Of a stretch of DNA of 64,000 bases, positions 32,345-45,218 are shown piece after piece (position 1 is the stretch's first letter; each line of letters opens with the position of its first letter). The position numbers and the translations under genes are program-made. Under the pieces are notes generated by a model, which saw nothing but the letters and a program-made list of their open reading frames with translations, had not been told where the DNA came from and did no database searches. Location of the stretch: positions 18,364,501 through 18,428,500 of the forward strand of contig OY756958.1 of the NCBI GenBank assembly GCA_963580455.1. Direction: 5' to 3'. The stretch is from Euonymus europaeus (Eukaryota; Streptophyta; Magnoliopsida; Celastrales; Celastraceae).

Positions 32345-33440
32345 TTTCGTGATGCCATTGTAGACAAAGAGAGATGAGAAAACTGGAATATGAATAAGAT
32401 GATGAGTGACTCCTCATGAATATCAATCAAAGGATAATGGGATAAGGTAAGGAGTCTTGGAAAAATAAGAGTCCTAATTGTTCATGTTTTCAAACACCCG
32501 TGAACTCTCTCAAAAATTTGTGCCACATTAAATTCTGACACAAAGTGTCAATTCTAGAACTATCCTCGAATCTGCATTATGTAGGCATGAGAAGCTACAT
32601 GATAGTGAATAAATGAGGCTACACCGCAACTTACTTCTCTCTTGGCTTCTATTATCAAATAAATATTCTTTCCTAAATCAATACTAGGTCATCCCAGAGA
32701 CATAAGACACATAACAGATCTTATGAATAGTCTAGCCAATCAAGAAAAATTTGTACCAGAGATCAAATTTTCAGATTAAAAATCTTATGGCAATGAATTA
32801 CACACATAAAAAGAGAGAGATACCATAAGATGTGATCAAGAAAATGGACTTACTACTCCCTTGTCATACTCTTGAAATTTGATATAAGTTATTTGTCATT
32901 TGAGCTGAGAGTGAATCTCCAAAACTTGTTAAATCAAGACATAACATGATACAAAAGATTATCTTTTCATAGGTTGTCAAATCTATATTCTTTGGTACTT
33001 TTATGTACATACAAGCAAGATAAGAGATTACCTCCTTTATTTCAAAAAGAGAAATCATGAACCCATAGTGGCTTTCACAGTCAAGATGAGGTAGCTCCCT
33101 TTATTTCAAGAGGTACTTACCATTTATAAGTTGGTAGCTTTCTTTATTTTAAGAGATACACACCTTTTTTTTTTTGCAAAATCTCTTTGACGTAGCCCTT
33201 TCCATTTGTATAGCTTGCATCAAGTTTCCAAAAGAATTTGTTCAATAGACCTATCAAGCCAAGTCTCAAGTATTATGTTAATCATACTTTACAAGGATTA
33301 GCCATTTAACAATAAGCACATGCAGAGGTAACAAATCAATCTATGTTTTAATCATTACTCAAGAATTAAATCACATATCCCACACTCATGTCACCTCAAA
33401 CTACTTGAAATTATATTCCATTGTAATCACCCCTAGTGCC
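32345..33440 (-). other. Copia spacer between RNase H and env-like ORF
   Basis: About 1.1 kb with no open frame of note. Short phrases recur (tcctttatttcaag near 33029, 33098 and 33134). A spacer at this place is usual in Sirevirus-type elements. Confidence 0.5.
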
Positions 33441-33449
33441 TATCTTAGG

Positions 33450-34920
33450 AACAAAAACCTTTGTTTGTCCAGGGGTTTTGTAAAAATGCCAACCAATTAA
33501 TTTTCAGTAGCTATGTGCTCAAGTTTCACAGTATTGCTTTCAACAAGATCACTAATGAAATGGTGACAAATATCAATATGCTTTGTTCTAGAATGTTGGA
33601 CAGGATTATTAGAACTGTTAATAGCACTCATATTATCACAAAATATGTCATACGTTCCTGTACTAGTGCATAGTCACTCAGCATTTATTTCATCCAAAGC
33701 AATTGTGTACAACAATTCCTATAAACTATATATTCTATTTCAGCCGTAGAAAGAGAAATAGAATTATGCTTCTTGCTATGCTAGGCAACAAGATTCGTTC
33801 CTATATAGAAACATCCACCAGAAGTGCTCTTTCGATCATCATAACAACCTGCTTAATCAGCATCTGAGTAAACTGCCAAAGATGAGTTAGTGTTATTGGA
33901 ATAAAATATTCCATAGTCTAGAATACCACTTATATATTTCAAAATCCTTTTCACAGCTATCAAGTGTGATTTCTTAGGATTGACTTGGTACCTAGCACAA
34001 ACACAAACACTAAAACCAATGTTAGGTCTACTCGCAGTCAAGTAAAGTAAACTTCTTATGATTCTCTTATATTATGTCTAATCCACAGACTTTCCACTAT
34101 TATCCTTGCTTAGCTTTATGCTCGGGCTGATAGGGGTTGAAGCTGCCTTAGTTACACCAAACTTCTTCACCAAGTTACCTGCTTGTTTAGTTTGAGAAAT
34201 GAATATCCCTTCTTGAGACTGCTTCACCTGAAATCGTAGGAAAAAGGTTAATCACCCATCATATCCATTTCAAATTCAAATTTCATTAACTCACTAAATT
34301 CCTGTGACAAAGAAACAGAAGTTGATCCAAAAATGATGTCATCAACATATATTTGTGCAACTAGAATATGTTTATGATCATTCTTCACAAAAAGTGTCTT
34401 GTCCACTGTTCCTCTTGCAAAATTTGTACTTAAGAGAAAATTTGTGAGTCTTTCATAACAAGCCCTAGGGGCTTGTTTCAAACTATATAATGCACGATTA
34501 AGCTTATACACATGTGATAGATGAATTGGATCTTCAAAACCTTCTGGTTGCTTAACATACAATTCTTCATTGAACAATCCATTCAAGAATTTATTTTTCA
34601 CATCCATTTGAAATAGCTTAAAACCAAGTAAGCTAGCAATGGAAAAAGGTATGCGAATTCCAAACGTGCAACAAGAGCAAATGTTTCATAAAAGTCAAGA
34701 CTTTCTACTTGTGTGTATCCCTGTGCAACCAACCTAGCATTATTTCTAGTGATCATGCCATGTTCATAAATCTTATTTTTAAAAATCCTTTTTGTTCCAA
34801 TGATGTTAATATTATCGGGCTTAGACACTAGTATCCAAACATCATTGTGAGCAAACTGATTTAACTCTTCATGTATTGCATTTATCCATGACTCATCACT
34901 AAGAGCATCTTTCACATTCT
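33450..34920 (-). pseudogene. Copia reverse transcriptase and RNase H
   Basis: The minus strand has WINAIHEELNQFAHNDVWIL, NARLVAQGYTQVESLDFYET, MDVKNKFLNGLFNEELYVKQ, LYSLKQAPRACYERL and the catalytic IYVDDIIFGST. RNase H follows with RILKYISGILDYGIFY, AVYSDAD, DRKSTSGGCFYIG, SLSTAEIEYI and a terminal FTKPLDKQRF. YVDDIIFGST is typical of SIRE-type copia. Frameshifts near 34600 and 34200 and stops (after DAD near 33853) inactivate it. Family residue Trp after DAD (DADWAG) is a stop, one G-to-A step away. Confidence 0.88.
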
Positions 34921-35222
34921 TTGGCTAATATTGAGACATAGCACAAAAAATTTACCTCATTTTGGAGTTGCTTTCTTGTCTTCATAGGAGCAGTTATTTC
35001 ACCAAGCACTTGATCTTGTGGATGATTCTTCTTCACGCGTTTAGAAGGCTCAAGTATATATGAAGTGGAGTGCTTCATATGACCAACACTTTCTTGTGCC
35101 GAAGTAGGCTTCTCAAAGGATACATATTATTTCTTTAACTTGTGATGTAACTTGTGTGGTTACACTTGAGCTTTCATAATCCTTTTCAATGCTTGTATTT
35201 GTCTCCTCATTTATTGTTTGAG

Positions 35223-36560
35223 CTATCTCAACCTGTTAACAACACTAGCAGACACATCATCATGAATCAAAACATTAGTTGATTCCATCATAATCTTAAT
35301 TTTATTATTGAACACACGATATGCTCGACGATTAAGAGAATAGCCCACGAAGATACCTTCATCACTCCTAGCATAAAACTTACAAATGTTTTCCCTATCT
35401 CGAATATTAAAACACTTACTTCCAAATACTTTTAAGTGTTTCACCATAGGCTTCTTTTCTTCCCATAGTTCATAACTTGTGAATTTTGTTCTAGGCCTTA
35501 AATGACCTCGATTTGAGATATAACAAGAAATGTTTATTGTTTCAGCCCAAAACCTTTAAGCTACATCATTTGCATGCATCATATTTCTTATCATATTTCT
35601 TGTCATTTCTTATAAAACTCGATTCTTTTTTTCCACCATTCCATTTTTTTCGTGGTGTCTTTGGAGCTGAGAACTCATGTTTAATTCCAAAATTCTTGCA
35701 GAAAACATTAAATTTGTCATTTTGAACTTCAGTCCTATCTAATATTCTTTAAATGTAAACTATCATCTTTCTTTTCATTTTCTAAAAGTAAATACAGATC
35801 ATAGAGTACATCAAATATTTCTGATTTATCACGTAAGAACCTTACCCATGAATACCTTGAAAAATCATCTACAACAACAAGAATGTATTTCTTAACTCTA
35901 AGAGTTTCAACTTTTGTAGGTCCCATAAGATTCATATGAAGCATTTCAAATGGTCTTGAGGTGTTATCATGACTTACCTTGTTGTGCGGTACCTTGGTCT
36001 GCTTACCTTGTTCACATGGACCACACACACCCTTCTTTGAGCCAATCTTAGGCACTCCTCGTACCATCTCCTTATTAGATAAAACCTTCAAATCTTGATA
36101 GTTGAGGTGACCTAGTCTTTCATGCCATAGTTTATCTGACGTAGACAGACTAGACGAATCACACAAGAGATTAGATTCGGTTGGGATGGTATAATAATTG
36201 TCTGGTGATCTTTTCCCTTTAAGCATGCATGTATGATTGTCATCGTAGATCCTGTATAACCGTTCAGTAAATAAAACTGAGAATTTTGAATAACACAAAT
36301 TACTTATGCTTATCAAATTTACTTTGATACTTTCCACAAAAAGAACATTTTTCAAGATACATTTATCAGAAGCTTTAATCATACTTTTACCTTTTACTTC
36401 AGTTTTACTACCATCACCAAAACTTACCTTACCACCATCATACTGTTCAAATGAAGAGAACAATAATTTGTTACCACTCATGTGGCTAGAATAACCACTG
36501 TCTGGATACCATGAATTTGTACTAAAAGCTACAAGTGATGTATGTACAAACATACACTTA
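35223..36560 (-). pseudogene. Copia protease, pre-integrase and integrase, catalytic Asp replaced
   Basis: The 35735-36553 frame has the protease motif WYPDSGYSSHMSG, then GAG-pre-integrase LWHERLGHLNYQDLKVL with the HHCC finger (CGPCEQGKQTK) and the start of the integrase core (VVVDDFSRYSWVRFLRDKSE). The first Asp of the DDE triad, expected in HMDL, is Asn (HMNLMGPT; codon at 35930-35932), a G-to-A change. The rest of the core is degraded between 35450 and 35735. The C-terminal piece 35223-35447 (HLKVFGSKCFNIRDRENICK, GIFVGYSLNRRAYRVFNN) follows. It is non-functional. Confidence 0.88.
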
Positions 36561-36599
36561 TGTTCAGAACTTTTAACCCATTGTTTCTTAGCCTGATGA

Positions 36600-38480
36600 C
36601 CTGATGGAAGCTATACTTGAAATGTCTGTGTAGGCTGTTTCACTTCATGTAACTTACCATGTAACCTAGATAGAGTGATTTTCTTTGCAAGAGACTGAAA
36701 CCTGTTTTGCACCAACTTACCTTTCTTCATATAATCAACTTTAGTCCTTCTTGACAATATGTAAGATGCAGGCATTCGAAACAACTTATTACAGTAAGGA
36801 AAAATGTGACCCTTAATTCCACAATAATGACAAACAGGAACAAACTTACCTTGATCATACCTTTGTGGACTTTGCTTCCTGTAGAATGCTTGAGTGTAGA
36901 AAGGTTGAGCCGTACGACTAAAACGAAGTATTCTCAATTTTTGACTCAGGAGTTCTAACATTTTTTGTATATACTCCATTAGGAAACTTGGATTTTTGTA
37001 CTTCCTTTTCCAAAGTTCGTGAAGTGGAAGGTACAAACTTCACAATATTAGGATTCTTACGTTGTGTTCCCATTTTTGAACTCTCACCCTTTTCATATCC
37101 AAGTCCAAATATTTCCTTGCTTGATCTCTGCATGTCAAGAATATTTTGCAAATGGTTAGAACCATATTCAAACTTGTTAATATTAGAACAAACCTTTTTC
37201 AACATGTTTTCTCTTTTTGCTTCAACTTCAGTGAAGTAAGCAAGATCAGAGGCTACATCAGGTTTCTTCATGGCTTCCAAATCAGCTATCTCATCCTTGA
37301 GCTCATTGTTCTCTTTTCTAGCTTTTGATAACTCTTAAAGTAAGAGTTCTTTCTCCTCGATAGCTATGTGCCTTTTCTTTTTTTATCTTTGATGTATTCC
37401 TCTACCATGTAATCATAGGCAATACGTAGCTTATTCATATCAAAAATTGAATCATCATCTTCAGAGCTTCAATATGTTTTTTGGTCAAAATTCACTAGGA
37501 AGGCTACTTGAGTATCCTTTTTTGTCATCATCAGATTCAAGATCTGAATCTTCTTCAGTATCATCACTCTATGTAGTATGGTAAGCTTGACTTCTTTTTT
37601 CTGATTTGCACATTCTTGAGAAAAGCCACCAAAGCCCTTGCATTCAAAACATTAAGTAGTTTTTGAATCTTTATTTTTCTTCTTAGTCTTGTAAGAAGAA
37701 GACTCCTCTTTCTTGAGATCCTTGGGATTCCTGTTCTTCATGAACTTCTTAAAATTCTTAGTTAAAAGCAACAACTCATCAAGAGCATTGTTAGTCTAAT
37801 CATTAGAGTAAAGAGTAACACCTTTAGATTTCTTTGATTTAAGGAAGTTTGCCTCAAAAGTTTGTAAAGATCCAACAAGTTCTTCTACCTTGATTTGGTC
37901 AATATCTTTGCTCTCCTCAATTGCTGTCACTTTTACCATGAATCTTTATGGTAGAGATCAAAGAATCTTGCGTATCACTTTGCTAGATTCGATTAGTTCA
38001 CCAAGAGTGAATGATGTATTGACAATATCACTCAACTTTGTATAGAAATCGTCAAATACTTCATTCTCTTTCATCTTCAGCCGTTCAAAGCTAGAAGTTA
38101 ATTGTTGAAGCTTTGATTGTTTGACAATATTTGTCCCTTCATGTGTTACTTCCAGTAAATCCCAAGCATCTTTTGCTTTATTACAATTTGATATCCTGTG
38201 AAATTCAGAAATACTCAAAGTAGAAAACAAAGCATTCATAGCTTTATTATTTCATCCTGCACTTTCGAGATCACCTTTAGTCCATAATTCAGAAGGTTTA
38301 GGAATTTTATTACCTTGATCATCAATAGATTTAGGTGCGGAATACACTTTTTCTATTGACATCTAAACGCGTTCGTCAATGGATTTCAAGTAGGCTCTCA
38401 TTCGTGCTTTCCAATATGAATAGTTTGATCTATCAAATTGTAGTATTTCACTAGATCTCATCTCCATTATTGGCACTCCC
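36600..38480 (-). pseudogene. Copia gag with two zinc knuckles
   Basis: The minus strand starts near 38465 with SSEILQFDRSNYSYWKARMR, the usual SIRE gag opening, then a stop in DERV(W). The UBN2-type core is 37958-38239 (KDAWDLLEVTHEGTNIVKQS, FERLKMKENEVFDDFYTKLS). A first knuckle near 37640 (CFECKGFGGFSQEC) has lost its His. A long charged linker (36918-37280) leads to a good second knuckle, CHYCGIKGHIFPYC, at about 36790-36840. Two CCHC motifs in this arrangement fit SIRE-type elements. At least four frame breaks. Confidence 0.85.
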
Positions 38481-38490
38481 TCTGATACCA
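38472..38490 (-). promoter_or_regulatory. Copia primer binding site (initiator tRNA-Met)
   Basis: The minus strand reads TGGTATCAGAGGGAGTGCC two bases inside the 5' LTR. The first part complements the 3' end of initiator tRNA-Met, the usual primer for plant copia elements. It fixes the element's orientation and the inner edge of the 5' LTR. Confidence 0.88.
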
Positions 38491-38492
38491 AT

Positions 38493-39337
38493 TGATAATA
38501 TGAAGACCATTGTCAACACGTTACACAATGAAATATAGAAAAACAAAAGCAAATGAACACCACAATATTAATGAGGAAACCCCAATAGGGAAAAACCTCG
38601 TGTCTATAAGCGACCAACCTTTAAAGCAATCCAATATATGAGAAAAAGCTTACAACTTATCGTTACCTATGACTCGATTGTACATTTGACTCAGTGTATG
38701 CTTCAAACCAAATCAACACACCAATAATGATTTGAAATGCTCTTGACTCCTTCAAAAGACTTTGTTGTGGATGTAAGATCCAAGTAACCTTCAGGTAACC
38801 AGAGCAGTAGGTTACATAATATGTGCATAACAATGTTCTTCTTCTTCCTCAGCTAGATCAACTTGAGAAGGATGAACGAACATCACTTAATCACTAATAA
38901 CTCATTCTCTATTGATTAATACAGACTTGACATGCTCACAAATCACTCAAAGAGAATGAAACAATAAAAACTCGAAGCTCACAAAAATAAGACCTCTCTC
39001 AAACATAAAACTCTCAAAGCTTCGACAATTTTACTCTATGAGATGTCTCTTTATATAGGTGATCAGCTCCTCTTGAGATCAAGACAAAATATCGATCATG
39101 ATTATCTCCATCAGATAATAAACACTCTAAATTAAAATAAACAAGAGAGACCTTTATCTCAATAAAAACATTCAGTATAAAATCAGCCAAAACAATAGAA
39201 GATAAACCTTTATCCAATAGTTGTCCCATAGAGTCCATCATAATCTCAACTACTCAAGAAATATCTAGATGAGAAATTTCATTTCATTATAATCACCTAA
39301 GACGTCTCTCCTAATTAGGACAAAAAACATCACAAAG
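38493..39337 (-). repeat. Copia 5' LTR, inner part (outer part 47162-47371)
   Basis: It begins TGATAATATG on plus, matching the 3' LTR at 29520, and runs to 39337 where the family A element starts. The LTR resumes at 47162 (gagacctctaaaaatcatat) and ends GTATCCTAGCA at 47371. An imperfect palindrome CATTGT...ACAATG around CACGTT lies at 38508-38530; palindromic LTR motifs are described in Sireviruses. The outer part carries an extra ~35-bp stretch near 47282-47315 that partly duplicates its neighbour. Confidence 0.88.
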
Positions 39338-41239
39338 TGTAACACCCGAACCTTAGGATAACTTGTAGTGGTAGATGTGGTAAGATAGGTGATGTTATGT
39401 GTGACCTAAGTTTGATTGGAATATTTTTTATAAATTCTATAGTGGAATTAAAAGTTGTCAACGCAAGAATTATAAAAAATGAGATTAAAATGAAATTAGT
39501 ATAAATTATGGAAGTTAAATACAAAAATATCATAATAAATATGATAATGGCAATCCTGTAAATATAGATAGGTTTTTTGTGTAAATGAGCATTAAGGGCA
39601 GGGGCACAAGAGTAATTAAGAAAAGAAAAGTAAATGAAATAAAAATATAAATATTGGCGAGGCACGGAAATCGAGAGAGGGAAAACCTAAAAATCCTAAA
39701 GAGAGCGCCGCTCACAGTGGCAGTGACGGAAAGCTAACTTGCCAAAAATGGCAACGAACGGTTGAGATTCTTGCAAAAGAAGGATGAGCAGAGAGCAACG
39801 ATCTTCATGGTACCAATTTCGGAACGAACGAGGCAAGGCAGCGTCATCTACGAAGGAGGGAGAGAAACTCCTGCCGCGAGTCTTAATGCTGGAATGTGCG
39901 ATTCTCTAGCCAATAAGAGGGTAAGTGACATCGATAATACGATTCCCATATCACCCAAACCAAACCATGACCACCGTGAGGGTCTCCACGCCACCAGGAG
40001 TTTGAACCTGTCGACGAAAACAGTCGAGTTGAGAACACCCGCGTATGGAGTAAAAGCAAGTGAATGGGTCAAACCGACCTAGTTGGACTGAATAGATCTG
40101 GTTGACCTTTACTAACTTGATTATGACCCAAAAATTTAATAGGTATAATTTCAAAAATAAGTTATAGTAAATTATTATATTATTATGTGTTACAGGAACT
40201 AACAGGAATTATTTGGTCTTAAGAGAAACGTGTGAAGGTAATTAATATTCAACTGTATTATGGATATAAGTATTAATAAATCCTTGTTTGGCTACTGATA
40301 TGTATTTGATCTGTATACTAAGATGAGAATGAATTTGTGATGATGTGTGATCTATGTAATGATATTTGTATTGATTGTCTTGTTTGTATACGAATGGATT
40401 GGAGATGATGAATTGACCGTAACTTGTGAACTGGCATGTGAGGATATGTAGAGGTAACATTTAATGGTGACACTGCATAAAGCATAGCATATCATGGCAT
40501 ACATGACATACACATTAAAGGAAAATGTTTTTACGAATCGAGTACAATTGCTTTAGGTAGGGTATACTGAAAGGTTAATGTTGAGGTTTACTTAAAATAG
40601 ACATTAAAATATATTTGAATGGAAAGTGGTCTCTAGTAGAACACTTAATTAAAGAAAATCCCGACCGGTTGCTCTGTAATAGTTGATTGTTTTCTCTTGA
40701 TGATGTTCACATGCATTCATACATAAGTATTACTTGCTTGGCCTTGGCTCACTATGTTCCGTAATGCAGAAAATAATGTTTCTATCGAATATGTTGATTA
40801 GGCTATCAATGGTAATGTTGTGGATCCGTAGTAAGGATGCTCATGTAATAGAAGCAGTAAATTGAAGACTTGAATAAATGGTTGTGTAATTTATGTTATG
40901 TGTGGTAGGTAGAAGCTTTGGAGTTCTTTAGATAAACAATTATCCATAAAATTAGATCAAGGGACATTTATTTCAGGTTTTATTTTCATTATGACTATAG
41001 GGTTGTGAAAGTGGTAATACTATATGTTATTCTGTATAATTAATAATAGTTTATTAATTGAGATTGTTGAATTAATCATTACAGATGTTCGCCTAAAATA
41101 ATTTATGTTTAGGTATGAATTGTTAGAAGTTACCTTTATGTGTAATAACTAGGCTTAAGGTGTAGACAAATGGGATAGTAGGAGTAGCGTTCTGGTCTAC
41201 GAGCTCGTGAATTAGGGTTTCGTGGGTCGGGGCATTACA
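39338..41239 (+). repeat. Family A 5' LTR
   Basis: 1902 bp. It matches the 3' LTR throughout, with scattered substitutions and a ~45-bp deletion after 'ttgctctgtaatagtt' near 40685 that removes the 'ctaggttaagggccc' block. The ~100-codon frame at 39762-40082 is repeated in the 3' LTR because it is LTR sequence. Confidence 0.9.
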
Positions 41240-44200
41240 AATGATATCATAGCACAACGGTCCTTTAAAATATGATAAATAATAAGATATAATGAGTGAA
41301 TGTTTAGTAAGTTACATGAGCATCATGGATCGGTACGACCATCAATAAGTAAGTATATTAAATTTAATCTCAACAGTTCTATAATCTATGTTTGAATATT
41401 TTTGTATGCCTCGTAGAATGTGTATATATACTGAAATATATTAGTGTGATTTGAAGTGATTAAATGATTTATGTATGAGTAAGAAGAGTAATTGTGATGG
41501 GTCAATGTGGAGAACTGGTAGATTGTGATATTTGAATGTTAGAATGTATGTGATAGGTGTATTCATAATTAATTTATGATTAAGGAAATTTGAGGATACA
41601 TTTTTTATGTATTCTTTTGTAATTTATTAAATGAATGATCAATGATGGGATCATAAATTAAGTTAGGATTTCTGATGATTACCGATAATTGTATAAGATT
41701 GATATGTTAGTGGAATTTCTGTGAAGTTGGAGATAGAGCTAAGAATTGAGTATTAAAAAACGAACTAAAGACCCGTGATACACAGCCACATTAGACTATA
41801 TTGACCTTGACACGATGTATGGTAAGTGCTTAAATAGAGATGAATGAGCTGAAGGTCCATAAAAAAGAAAATGTGATTGACTTTACAGAGTGTTAGTATT
41901 AGGATGATTTAAATTAGAATGAGATAATAAGGTGCGATAAGTGGAATACTGGATCATTACATAATAAACTATTTTGGGTCACTATGGTATCGAAGGAGGA
42001 CTAACAACAATGTTATATAAAATAATAACCTAATACTGGTTGTGATATTTATGGCATCATAGATATTTTATACACTAGCTTGAGGGAAGCTAAACTCCAG
42101 CAGTATTACATATATTTTAAAATATTTAAATTAATAAAATTAATTTATTATTAATTATCTTACGGTGAATGCAAAATTGTTTGTCTCTATGAGTTTCTGG
42201 TGTAGTATAATATATGAGAACCTAATTAAGATATTGGCGTGAATATTTTTTGAATCATGCATTGGAATGAGGTGTAATATTGTTTATTAGGCTTTGCTTA
42301 AATGTAGTATTTATTTTAATTATGTGTTGATGTTGGGGATATATGTGGGTGAGAATGTTTAATGAATCGATTGTGTGAGTTATGAGATGTAGTTATTGGG
42401 AGTAATATGACACTTAATTGAAGTATACCAGTGAAGAGGAATGGTGAAGAACCCTGTAAATTATCTTCAGCGAGTTATTTATAGTGGAGTAGTTGTATGT
42501 TTAATTGAGATTTTTGGGAGAATATTTAAAATTATCTTCAATTGTATGTATCGTTTTGCGATATATGTAATACTAGTTGGAATGAGCAGATGAACTGAAA
42601 TACTTTAAATTCTTGGTTAATAAATAAGTTTAAATAAAATAATATTGAAAACACATGACACCAAATTAAGGATAGATATGAGGGGGTATTGATAGTAAAC
42701 AATTATACAAGCTGGTAGAAGGATATTTAGATTTAAATAAAGTGAATCTAAATGATGAATTTTATAGATAGATATTCTTAATTTTAGCATAATTTATGAA
42801 ATGGATGAAAATAATAATAATAATAATAAATTAAAAAATAATAATGAATCCATGAAAGTAAACCTATGATAATTCATGGTAACTGAACAATTAAAATAAA
42901 TTATTGAAGCTAGAGTATGGAGATTAATACCGGCTTAGAGTATTTAAAGTGGAGGAATTTATCACAAACCTGCAATAAGGAAAATGCATTTATAATCGAT
43001 ACAAGGCAGTAACCATTAGGTTGAATGGGAGACCAAAATCAAATGAGTTATGATAAAGATGAATTCACGCTAATCCATAATTTTAAATATTAAATTTCTC
43101 AAATCATCATAGATAAATTAAATGACGCTATAAAGGAATGTAAGGTAAAGAAGATATTAGTGAAATTTCATAATAATACTAGGATATATCGATGTTGTTA
43201 TAATAAGTACAAAATGTCTAAATGAAGAACTTTAACTATTTTGGGGGCCGATGTATGATTCAATATTATGGGTGGTGATATTTTAACATAAATGAAAAAT
43301 GAGTGTTTTGTGATAAGAATTAAGTAATTATTATATGAATCGTTGAGAGTATATTTGGACTTGAATGTTTATCTAATAGGAATGCAAAACTATCACAAAA
43401 GCATGTATATTTGTCTTGAATACATATGCATATACATGTACATAGGAAATAGGTGGCACTAGCATCAAGTGAATGTATATGGAGCAGTGAGTATGTACGG
43501 TGTATATATATATATATATATATAAGGAGCTGATGTTGATAATATATATTTCTAGCGTGTATGTACGTATACATGTATGGCATATTTAATTGAGTTAAAT
43601 ACTACGACTATTATTATTGATAAGTAATGGTGGACAGTATTTGGATGATGGAGTATTGTAGTTCATTAGTAATGTATATGGGACGATGTTTAGATAGATA
43701 ATATTTTAGCATAGACTAAACGTAAGCACTTCATTGTGAGTAATAATTAATTAATCATTAGATAAATTCATTGTGTTTATATATATCGTAAAACTTAATT
43801 TGATAAACATGAAAAATTATTCAGATGTCGTATAGGTGTGCCTAGAATATATCTGTATATATATATATATATATACATGTATACTGGAAATAAGTTAAAC
43901 AATCAAAATTCTCGCATAAATAGCGATTAGTATGTACTGTATAGTATGAATATTGAAGAAATCAGAATATACATAGAATACTTAAACGAGAGCACAATAG
44001 TGACACCAAACAAATTAGACACTACATGATTGGTTGAGTAGGTAATACACATAAATACGATAAACTTAATGAAGGTGACAGTAAGTGCTAGATGATACAA
44101 GCAGTTGTATTCATAAATGAATTAGGATTAATAAAATTGAATTATATTTTCTTTATGTGACAAGGAATAGGTTTCTGCTTTATTTTTTAATTAAGTATTT

Positions 44201-45218
44201 AATATTCTTATCTGAGTATGGACATTAATTTCATATTCTTAATTGCAAATGAAAATAAAGTCATGGTTGTGACTATAATAACTGATGTTTACCTATGATA
44301 TTTACTGTGAATGTTGATCCGTTGTTTAGTTAATTAATGTTACTTAGAAATTTATAATTAGGTTGAAGTTACTGAAGTAATTTTGTATTAAATGAATATT
44401 CTTCTATATGTGGTTGCTCAACGGTGGGATAAATATATAATGTAATGTGAGTAGAGCTCCAGCCTAGGGGTTACAGTAATTATTTTACTTTACATTATAC
44501 CTTAATATTGTTATATTGTGAAACTAATTGTGTATATGTGCATGTAATATGTGTACATTGATGTTTTGTGAATACATTATTTGTACTATACTATAAGAAT
44601 ATATATATATATATATATATAGTCGTTGTAAATCTATGATACTTAATTTTGAGTAAATAGTTTGGGAATGATCTAGGGTTGGTGAGGAAATAATAAGAAA
44701 TGAAGTATGGTGAATTTAGATGTTGGAGTATATAAACCGATATTCACAATTTTATTATGGTCAATAGAATTGATAAGTCTTTTCTACCTATGAGTTGGAG
44801 GATATATATATATATATATTTGTATGCGTTGATGGTTTAAAAAAAAGATCAAGGTAGTGATAATAGTTATAAGTTAGAGTTTCTGATGATTATCGGTGTA
44901 GGTAGCATAACATAGTATTTAAGGATAAAACAAATAATGTATCTTCGTAGTGTAAATAGAAAAGGTGATGGCATTGTCATTGGAACTGTAGTAATGATAT
45001 TTATAGTATATAATAATACTCAGTATGACTTTGTTATGCTAGAAGAAGTGTGACTTCACGGTGAATAAAAGTTCATTTCAGTTGATTGATCAATACCTTA
45101 TATCAGAACGATAGGTGATAAAGAAATTTATTTTAATGGAAGGAATGAGAATTAGTAACCCGAAGTCGATTTCGTAAGCAAATTTCGAGGACGAAATTAT
45201 TATAAGGGGTGGGGAGAC
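41240..45218 (+). other. Interior of the family A element, non-coding, AT-rich
   Basis: About 4 kb with no reading frame longer than 90 codons and no retroviral motif on either strand. TA-rich microsatellites lie at 43500-43523, 43858-43875, 44595-44622 and 44803-44820. A 40-base PPT flank closes it. Either all coding sequence was lost by deletion and decay, or the element never had any. Confidence 0.75.

Noticed and set aside
39762..40082. A ~100-codon frame found in similar form at 45654-45956
   Set aside because: Both lie at the same place in the two family A LTRs, so the similarity reflects the LTR duplication. The frame is not kept in the LTRs at 1-1395 or 19412-21474, and no domain is recognisable.
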